From contig NZ_CADIKF010000037.1 of NCBI RefSeq assembly GCF_902859875.1, forward strand, positions 1 to 64,000: a stretch of DNA of 64,000 nucleotides, written 5' to 3'. This document shows, piece after piece, positions 15,568-24,500 of this stretch. The position numbers were made by a program, and so were the translations under genes. The DNA is from Paraburkholderia solisilvae. GTDB taxonomy: Bacteria; Pseudomonadota; Gammaproteobacteria; Burkholderiales; Burkholderiaceae. The stretch's first letter is position 1; every line of letters starts with the position of its first letter. The notes below the pieces were generated by a model that had not been told where the DNA came from, made no database searches, and saw only the letters and a list, made by a program, of their open reading frames with translations.

Positions 15568-16580
15568 GAGATACCACCGCCAGAGCCAATAGCCTGGATT
15601 GATCTTTCTACCTCCGCACGCTGCTGCCCGTGAAGAAGCACCTTGAAACGATTTGCGGCACGTATCACGAAAGCCATTCGTTGATCCTTGTCTGCCAGAT
15701 TCGCGCTGAGGGTACGAGGGAAGTTTTCGGTCATGCTGGATACGGGACTGCATTGCGCCGACAGAGTTAGCTGGATATCCGCAGCGATACCGGACGGCAT
15801 GTCGATTACCCACTCTGCCTGATTGGCCCGTAACAACGCCTGCATGTCTGCACGGTTGTACATGATTGTCTGAAGTACATTGAGTTGTTCGTGTCGCGCA
15901 ATTATCAATACGCTATCGCTAACTCGTCCTTGGTCAATCAGTTCGAAACCCTGGAGAGGTTCGTCGAACGGATAACCGAATGGCAACAGTTTCTGGTCAA
16001 CCGGCCACAGCACTTTGCCCGCCAGGTTTTGACGGTCCTTGAAGCACGTCTTGAAACGCTCGATACCATAGCGCTGGTAGAACAGATGCAGCGGATAAAT
16101 ATCGAGAAACAACGCGGTGTTGCCTAGCGCCAGCAACTCGAACATCTCTCCCGAAGACGCCGCAATCGCGTCGTACGCGAACGACGCCCCAACGTCCCCT
16201 CCGGATACCCGATCGTACTGGCGCGCGCGTTGTGAGAGTGTGTTCGCATGCAGCAGTCCGCAGCCGACCTGCTTCGACGCGAACGCCGCCAGCCCTGCCC
16301 ACTGGAAACGGTTATCACTGAGCCAGAGTTTCGCATAGGCCGAGTTGATACGCGCGTTACGTGCCCTCGGGTCAGCGATTAGCCGACCGCCCGGCGCGAC
16401 GATCGCTTCGGCTTCTTTCTGCACTTCAAGCCAATGGTTCGCGCAGGTCTTGACAATGACTTCCTTTGGCGTCGTGTCCGTGGTCGGAGTCGTTTTGCGC
16501 GTCGCGACATAGAACAACGTTTCGCCGCTCGGGCCTTTGATGGTTTTCGGAACGCCTGGCGGTGGATTGATGTCGCTCAT
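15564..16580 (-). CDS. Unknown protein coupled to a PAAR gene, possible T6SS effector (DUF2515-like)
   Basis: A 338-residue protein whose ATG at 16580 overlaps the PAAR stop (ATGA). No signal peptide or membrane helix is evident. Conserved-looking segments are WAGLAAFASKQVGCGLLH and NTALFLDIYPLHLFYQRYG, which recall DUF2515 proteins; that resemblance is from memory and is weak. Genes directly behind a PAAR protein often encode the cargo delivered by the type VI spike, with an immunity gene following, and the layout here fits. No catalytic motif stands out. Alternatives are a chaperone or adaptor for the spike. Confidence 0.5.
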   Translation of the reverse strand: MSDINPPPGVPKTIKGPSGETLFYVATRKTTPTTDTTPKEVIVKTCANHWLEVQKEAEAIVAPGGRLIADPRARNARINSAYAKLWLSDNRFQWAGLAAFASKQVGCGLLHANTLSQRARQYDRVSGGDVGASFAYDAIAASSGEMFELLALGNTALFLDIYPLHLFYQRYGIERFKTCFKDRQNLAGKVLWPVDQKLLPFGYPFDEPLQGFELIDQGRVSDSVLIIARHEQLNVLQTIMYNRADMQALLRANQAEWVIDMPSGIAADIQLTLSAQCSPVSSMTENFPRTLSANLADKDQRMAFVIRAANRFKVLLHGQQRAEVERSIQAIGSGGGIS

Positions 16581-17158
16581 GCTGCACTTCCCACGTAGAT
16601 ATGAATGTCTTCCTGGCTGGCGGCTTTCGCCAGTAGATGCGTATGACCCTGGTCGTCGGTCGTGCCGCTTTCCGACGCACCTTGACCGCGTCGGAGCGTA
16701 TAACGCGTGTTACGGATTGGCATTCCATATCCGTCGTGCAGCACATAGTGGTCATCGAACGACTGGTCAGTCTGCTGCGCGCCACTGGCCGCCGCTGCCC
16801 CGTCTGTTGCTGCGCTCGCGCGCCCGCCCCCGCCAGTCTCGATCACCCAGCTACGGCCATAACGCGCGATGACGACCGGACGCTGTGCGCACTTGCACAT
16901 TACGAGGTCGCCGCCCAGGGCCTGCGACGCGTTTAGCTCTTCGTCGTACATCCGGTCGGTATCTGGCGAACCAGGAGCGGCCACTATCACGCCAAGACTC
17001 TGGCAGGCGTCGCACCAGGCCCGCTGGCCCAAGTAGGTCTGCGGCCGTTCGCGCCCGTCCTCGCCCTCAATCGTGCTGCCTCGCCAGCCCTCGATAACGC
17101 GGCTGTTCCCACCCGTGCTGAGCGGATCATCTTTGACCACGCTGTAGAAAATCGCCAT
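16577..17158 (-). CDS. PAAR-domain protein with C-terminal extension (T6SS spike tip)
   Basis: A 193-residue protein with an N-terminal PAAR-type domain. PAAR proteins cap the VgrG spike of the type VI secretion system and carry effectors. The scattered glycines, EGWRGSTIEGEDGRERP, and the short cysteine-containing strands (WCDACQSLG, DLVMCKCAQRPVV) suit a metal-stabilised cone. A C-terminal domain (DDHYVLHDGYGMPIRNTRYTL to IHIYVG) resembles the extension in the neighbouring gene. ATG 17158 has AAGGAT nine bases ahead. It is preceded by four bases by the related PAAR-like gene. No vgrG lies in this window, so the spike partner is elsewhere. Confidence 0.7.
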   Translation of the reverse strand: MAIFYSVVKDDPLSTGGNSRVIEGWRGSTIEGEDGRERPQTYLGQRAWCDACQSLGVIVAAPGSPDTDRMYDEELNASQALGGDLVMCKCAQRPVVIARYGRSWVIETGGGGRASAATDGAAAASGAQQTDQSFDDHYVLHDGYGMPIRNTRYTLRRGQGASESGTTDDQGHTHLLAKAASQEDIHIYVGSAA

Positions 17159-17162
17159 TGCG

Positions 17163-17783
17163 TTATCCTTTGGCCGCCGCGACGCTGGCCGCGCGTGCGA
17201 CGTAGATGTGAACGCTCCCGGCGCGGCTGGCGGTGGTAAGCCGTTGTGCGGGTCCGGCAGTACAGGTCCGTCCGTGCACGGATGAATCCGTTTCACGCTG
17301 GATCGAATAGCATGCGCCAAGGTTTGGTCGGCCAGTGCCGTCGAGTACTGCAAACTGTTCGTCGAACTGTTTGCCTGCAGATGGCGCAACAGTGGATTGC
17401 GCCGCTCTGCTCGCGCTTGCTGAATCGCTGTCGTCCTCGTAGAAGCAGCCGGGATTGAGGCCAGCCAATACACGACTCTCGCCGCACAGATACGGCACAC
17501 GATCGCTTTCGACAACGCCTGCCGTGTCCGTGATGGTGTCGCCGTTGCACAGGCGGGAGCCGACCAAGGCAAATGGCGTGTTATCCCACAGGGCAGCGGA
17601 GGCTGCACCGTCAATGTTGGTGGCCTCGGTGCCGTCGTCGGGTGTGAGGGTATCGCCCACACGCGCCGGCGCCATTCCGCGATATTCAGCTTTGGTCGCG
17701 ACGTGGCTTGCGCGGCCGCCGCGCATGGTGCGCGAACCGGTCACGAAAAGATGCTGTGTTCGGTCTGCTGTCTGCCGCTTCAT
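17163..17783 (-). CDS. PAAR-like protein, related to its downstream neighbour
   Basis: A 206-residue protein built like the next gene: an N-terminal PAAR-like half (GGRASHVATKAEYRGM, RVGDTLTPDDGTEATN), and a C-terminal domain (FDEQFAVLDGTGRPNLG to SVHIYVARAA) with the same spacing of motifs as in the other PAAR protein. The two probably arose by duplication and may form different spike tips or a pair. Start ATG 17783 has GGAGAG six bases upstream. It is the first gene of the minus-strand unit. Effector loading on a type VI spike is the expected role; the assignment is less sure than for the downstream copy. Confidence 0.6.
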   Translation of the reverse strand: MKRQTADRTQHLFVTGSRTMRGGRASHVATKAEYRGMAPARVGDTLTPDDGTEATNIDGAASAALWDNTPFALVGSRLCNGDTITDTAGVVESDRVPYLCGESRVLAGLNPGCFYEDDSDSASASRAAQSTVAPSAGKQFDEQFAVLDGTGRPNLGACYSIQRETDSSVHGRTCTAGPAQRLTTASRAGSVHIYVARAASVAAAKG

Positions 17784-18560
17784 GTTCGACTCTCCAGTTG
17801 GGTTAACCGCTAGCCCAAGCTACTAAAAAGCAGGGTGCGAGTAAATCAGACAAGTATCAAGAAGTGTCAATCGCCGGTTTCTTCAACTAATCAGCGCTGT
17901 CCAATGGGCGAGGAGCCGGGAGCGGAGAAATCCGTCGAAAGGAAGATTGCAGTTCCCTCTTCCACATTTCTGCTATCCGACTTTGCATGTCTATCGGCGA
18001 AATGTCTTACGCTGATAAGCACGACCATCAATTACCCGTGCCGGCCAAAGCGATACCGGCACCTATGCGAACGTAGGCCCGCATTACCGACTACTTGATC
18101 TATGCGTCGCAGTTCCAGGCGTATTCGTCAAGGAGGCGCTTCTTAACCGACGCTGATGTTAGGTCTGAATTGAAAGCCTTTTTTGAAGGTCATTGAGATC
18201 CCTCCCCGGTCGCTGTTTTGAACAGATAACCGGAGCGATATTTTCGATTCTGTAAGCCGCCTATTCCAATGCAGGACTACCGACATTTACCGCCTTCATC
18301 AACAAGGCAACCGGCTTTCTCTAAAGGATCGCCGGACAAAGCCGTTATCTACTAAATCAGGATGTCGATTCACGCAGCCTCCGAATCCGGATATTCAATT
18401 CAAATAATTTCAATGCGCATCGCATGAAATCGCTTGATAGAACACCTCCAATCCTGCAAAACCGTCGTATTCAATGGGCAAATTAACAATCGTTGACTGT
18501 TCCTGGTCGCGTTTTCGAAGAAGATCAGCGGCAAGAGATTTCGCTGGACGAACAAAGAAA
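17784..18560. other. Long leader and promoter region between the PAAR unit and bcpA
   Basis: Nearly 780 bases separate divergent units, the PAAR genes (minus) and bcpA (plus). No credible gene was found; short open frames lack composition or family support. GC drops in parts, consistent with promoters. TTGAAC (18218) with TATTTT (18239) has a 15-base spacer, too short to be convincing. A long untranslated leader for bcpA is possible. Confidence 0.4.
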
Positions 18561-21500
18561 ATGAATAAGAGAACGTACCGGCTGGTATTCAGCCGTGTAA
18601 GGGGTATGTTGGTCGCGGTCGAAGAAACAGCCACCGGGACGGCCAAGGCAAATCGGGGAGAATCCAGCGCTATCGGGCAGACGCCAACCCCGTGGCGCAT
18701 GCCAGGATTCACGCAACGTCTGACGGCCATTGCCGTTATGTTGCTGTTCGGCACCGCATCGACATTGACCGATGCCCAAGTGGTTGCAGGCGGCTCACAT
18801 GCACCCTCGGTCATCCAGACCGCCAACGGCCTGCAACAGGTCAACATCAACAAACCCGCCACCGCAGCCGGTGTTTCCGTCAATACGTATTCGCAGTTCA
18901 ACGTCCCGCAAGCCGGGATCGTGCTGAACAACTCGTCTGTCCTGACGAACACGCAGCAGGCCGGCTATATCAACGGCAATCCGAACTTCGCTTCAGGCCA
19001 GTCGGCAAAGATCATTGTCAACCAGGTCAACAGCGCGTCGGCGAGCGCGATCAATGGCTACATCGAGGTGGCAGGCGCCCGGGCCGAGGTGATCGTGGCG
19101 AACCCCTCGGGCATTTCCGTCGATGGTGGCGGTTTCATCAACACCTCGCGCGCCATCCTCACCACCGGCACACCCAACTATGCCGCGGACGGCAGCCTCG
19201 CGAACTTCAGCGTCAACAGCGGGACCATTACGGTCCAGGGCGCGGGCTTCAATGCGTCGAACGTCGATGAGGTCGATCTTCTCGCACGTGCCGTGCAGGT
19301 CAATGCATCGCTGTATGCGAACAACCTGAACGTGATCACCGGCTCGAACCAGGTCGATCACAACACGCTCGCCGCTACTCCGATCGCAGGCAGCGGTCCC
19401 GCTCCCGGCTATTCAATTGACGTGAGCCAGCTGGGCGGCATGTACAGCGGAAAGATCGTGCTGGTCGGCACCGAACAGGGCGTGGGCGTTTCGAATGCGG
19501 GCGTGATCGCCGCACAGGCGGGCGACCTGACACTGACGAGTTCCGGTCAACTCGTCCAGAGCGGCCAGATGAGCGCCAGCGGCAACGTGGCGATCAGCGC
19601 GGCGAGCGTAGCCAATAGCGGCACGATCTACGCGCAGCAAACTGCGTCAGTCGGAACGTCGGGCACGCTGACAAACAGCGGCACGCTTGCGGCACAGCAA
19701 AACACCGGCATCAACGCAGCGAGCGTGGCCTCCACAGGCACACTCGGCGCTGGCGTGAACAACGACGGCTCGGTTGGCACGAGCGGTGACCTGTCGGTAG
19801 CGGCATCCGGCCAGTTGAACGCGACCGGCGAGAACGTTGCAGGCGGCAACGCGTCATTCTCGGGCAGTGGCGTGAGTCTCGCCGGTAGCCAGACGGCGGC
19901 CAGCGGCAACCTGTCGCTGACTGCAACGGCAGGCGACCTGAACCTGACTGGCGCGACGACGAGTGCAGGCGGCGCCGTCAATGCGCAGGCGGCAGGGACG
20001 CTCACCAATGACCGCGGCACGCTCACGGGCGGCGGCGTGACGCTCACCGCAGGCAACCTGTCGAACCAGGGTGGCGAGATCTCGGCACAAGGACCGCTCG
20101 TCGCGCAGGCGTCGGGGCAGATCGCGAACCAGGGCGGCGAGTTCGTCTCGCAGGGCGCGATGCAGATGCACGGCGGCGCCATCGCGAATGACCAGGGGAC
20201 GTTGCAAAGCGCGGCTGGTCTGTCGGTATCCGGCACTTCGCTCGACAACACGGCAGGGCGCATCACGTCGTTGAACGGCGATGGCCTCACGGTGACGACG
20301 ACCGGTCAACTCACGAATGTTGCCGGGACCACCGCGGCCGGCGCGCAGGGTGGCGTGATCGGCGGCAATGGCGCGGTCACGCTGCAGGGCGGAAGCATCG
20401 TCAATCAAGGCGTCGTCACTGCGCAAACGGACCTTGATGTTGCCGCACAGTCGATCGACAACAGTGGCGGATCGCTCCAGGCCACGGACAATGCAACGGT
20501 CAACGCGGGTGCGCATCTGACCAACAGCGGCGGCACGATTGCCGCGGGCCAGACGGCCTCGGTGACCGCGACGACGCTCGACAACAGTGCGGGAACCACG
20601 CAGGCCGTGCAGCTCTCGCTGAACGCGACCAACCTCGTCAATCACGCGGGCACGATCACGCAGACCGGCAGCGCAGCGATGAATGTGGCGGTGTCAGGCA
20701 CGCTCGACAACTCGGCGGGCGGCACACTGCAGACGAACAGCACCAACCTCACCCTTGCGCCTGTCACGCTCGACAACGACGGCGGCACAATCCTCGACGC
20801 CGGAACGGGCACGCTGACGATTGCACCGGGCAACGGCGCAGGTTCGATGTCGAACGCCGGCGGAGAGATCATTGCGGCAGGTCAGATCGCCGTACAGGCG
20901 GCCAGCCTGAACAACGCGACCGGTGTGCTGGCCGCAGACGGCAATATCGCGGCGAACGTTGCGGGTGACATCAACAACACGCAGGGGGCGATACGTTCGC
21001 TCGCGTCCCTGTCGCTCAGCAGCGGCGGCGCGCTGACCAATACGAACGGCCAGATCCAGTCCGGCACGGGTGCGACGGGCGATGCGAGCACGCTCGCCAT
21101 CCAGGCTGCTTCCATCGACAACACGGGCGGCCTCATCAGCAACCTCGGCGCGGGCAACACGACCGTGCAGGGCGGCAGTCAGACCGTCAACAGCGGCGGC
21201 CAGATCACGGGCAACGGTAACGTGAGCGTCGTTACGTCGACGCTCTCGAACACGCAGGGCGCGCAGCTGAGCGGCGCAAACGTCGCGGTGCAGGCGAACA
21301 CGGTGGACAACAGTGGCGGCCGGATCGGCAACATCGCCAGCTCGAATGGCGACGTCACGATCACGACGACAGGCGCCATTGCCAGCACGAACGGCGCGAT
21401 CGGCGCCACGCACGACCTGACCGTAAATGCGGCGACGCTCACGGGCGGCGGCGCGTACAGCGCGACCGATAGCGCGACGGTGAACATGCAGGGCAATTTC

Positions 21501-24500
21501 GCGCCGACCTCCGGGTTCCAGTTCAATGCCGGGAACAATCTGGCCTTCACGCTGCCCGGCACTTTCACCAACAGCGCGCTCCTGGAAGCGGCTGACAACC
21601 TGAGCGTTACCGCTGGCGCTATCGCCAACAGCGGCGAGATGATGGCCGGCGGTACGCTCACCACGCATTCGAACACGCTGCAGAACACAGGTTCGATCGT
21701 CGGCGGCAGCGTGTCGCTCAACGCCACGCAAAGCCTGTTGAATGTGGGGCCGGCCGCGCTTATCGGCGCGACGAACAGCAATGGACTGCTCGAGCTGCTC
21801 GCACCTGATATCGAAAATCGCGACGACACCACGATGACCGATACGCAGGCAACGACCGCGATTTTCGGTCTCGGCAGTATCATGCTGGCGGGCGGCAAGG
21901 ATGCGAACGGCAACTACACCAACGCGAATCTGATCCGCAACCAGTCGGCGCTGATTCAATCGGCGGGCAACATGACGCTCGACGCGAGTCAGGTCACGAA
22001 TACGCGGACGACGATGACGACGACGGGCTTCAACCAGCCGGTTGATCCGTCGCTGCTCACGCAGCTGGGCATCAGCCTGTCCGGATGCACAGCGGTCACT
22101 ATGGCGGCCTGCTCCGGCCAGTATGTGGGCTGGTCCGATGCGACTCCGGATATGATCGGCGGCGTCGATACCGAACCGCCGCACGGCGGCCAGTGGAACA
22201 GCGGCTACCAGTACACGACTTATACGGGCGTGGCGCTCGCTAACGAGATCGCGTCGATCAGCCCGCAGGCGCAGATGATCGCGGGCGGCAACCTGGATGC
22301 GTCGAAGGTGGGCCTGTTCCAGAACTACTGGAGCGCGGTCGCGGCGACCGGCAACATCGCCACGCCGGTCACGCTGGACCAGAACAGCTGGCAGGGACAA
22401 ACCGCGCCTGAAGTGCAGGTGACGTACTCCGGCTACTACCACTACACGAACTACGACCACAGCATCGGAGACTGGACGCTGCCGTTCGGCGACGTCCCGT
22501 TTGTCGGCTCCAATCCGGGCGGCTACGCGCAAGCGGCGCCAGCCGATATCCGCACTTACGCGCTGCCGGCCTATGAGTCCACCTTCGTCGCGGGCGGCAC
22601 GCTCTCCGGTACGGGCGTAAGCATCAACAATACCGCGGGCAATGCGGGCATTCCGTCGCTGGGTCTTACCGCCGGCCAGTCCGTGAGTGGCGTGAGTGCC
22701 GGCGGGGTCAAGGGGAGCACGGGGCTCATCGATCCGATCATCGCGGCGGCGACGGCGGTGAATGTGCTGAACAACCTGACGATTCCGCAGGGCGGACTCT
22801 TCAAACAGGCTACCGCACCGGGTGCCGAGTATCTGATCGAGACGAATCCGGCCTTCACCATCCAGACGTCGTTTGTCTCGAGCGACTACTACCTGTCGCA
22901 ACTGGGCCTGAATCCGCAGACGACGGAAAAACGTCTGGGTGACGGCTTGTACGAGCAACAACTGGTGCAGGATCAGATCACATCGCTGACCGGAAAGTCT
23001 GTGCTGGGCCCCTATACGGACACCCAGTCGATGTACCAGTCGCTGCTCGCGGCGGGCGCGTCGCTCGCGCAGTCGCTGGATCTGCCGCTTGGAGCGAGCC
23101 TGTCGGCTGCCCAGGTGGCGGCGCTCACCACTAACGTGGTCATCATGCAGACGGAGGTGGTCGACGGACAGTCGGTGCTGGTGCCGGTCGTTTATCTCGC
23201 GCAAGCCAGCCAGCAGAACGCGCAGGGGCCAGTTATCGCGGCAACCAACGTCGACTTGCAGAACACGCAGACCTTCACGAACAGCGGCACGGTGCAGGCC
23301 AGCAATACGCTGTCGATTCAGGGCCAGCAGATCGACAATGCGCTCGGCACGTTGCAAAGCGGCGGCCAGATGTCGCTGATCACCACGGGTAATGTCGACC
23401 TGACCTCGGCGACGGTGAACGCCGGGAGTCTCGCGCTGAACGCGGGCGGTAACCTGATTCTCAACACGGCGGTGAATACCGTTAGCCAGGTTAGCGCGAG
23501 CGGCGCCACGCGAACCACGACCACGCTCGGGGCCATCGCGAATCTGAACGTGACCGGCGACGCAGCGATTACGACGGGCGGCAACTTCGAGCAGAACGCG
23601 GGTGACCTGAACGTGGGCGGGTCGCTGGGCTTGAGCGTCGGCGGCAACTGGGATCTCGGCTCGGAGCAGAGCGGCGAGCATCAGGTGGTCGAGCGCGCGA
23701 ACGGCGTGTCCAACACGAACATCAACACCTCGACCGGCAGTTCGGTGACGGTTGGCGGCGTGTCGGAAATCGGCGTGGGCGGCAACCTGACGGCGACAGG
23801 CGCGAATATCAATCTTGCCGGCGGGGGCGTGATTGCGGCGCAGGGGGATGTGACGCTGCAGGCGGCGACTACGACCTCGACGGTTGACAGTAGCAGCTCG
23901 GGTAGCGATGGCCACGGTAGTTACTCGGAGTCGTCGCACACGTCGGACGATGCGCTGACTGGGACGACGCTTAATGCCGGTAACTCGCTCATCGTGGCAG
24001 CGGGTAACGACATCAACGTGATCGGTAGCACGATCAATCTCGACACGGGGACGGCGACGCTCGCGGCAGTGGGTAATGTGAATATCGGTGCGGCCACTGG
24101 AACGCATGTCGATGATTCGCAGGAACAGCACAGCCACAGTGAAGTGGTGAGCGGCAAGGAGGTATCGAGTTCGAGTGACACGACCACGACGCTTTCGCAG
24201 GGCAGCCTGATTTCCGCCGATGCCGTGTCGATTTCAAGCGGCAAGGACATCAATGTGGTGGGCAGCGCTATCGTCGGCACGAACGCGGTATCGCTGGGTG
24301 CTGCACACGACGTGAATATCACGACCTCGCAGGACACCATGCAGTCGTCCGGCAGCTACCAGGAAAAGGATTCAGGCTTGGGGACGAGCGGTCTGAGTGT
24401 CACTATCGGCAGCAGGGAAACGGCAACGACCGATCAGGAGTCGAGCGTTACGAACAACGCGAGCATCATTGGCTCATCGACCGGCAACGTTTCTATCACG

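Noticed and set aside
20694..24137. Open frame of 1147 codons on the minus strand
   Set aside because: It lies wholly inside bcpA, is very rich in Arg and His, and arises from the repetitive GC-rich codons of the sense gene.
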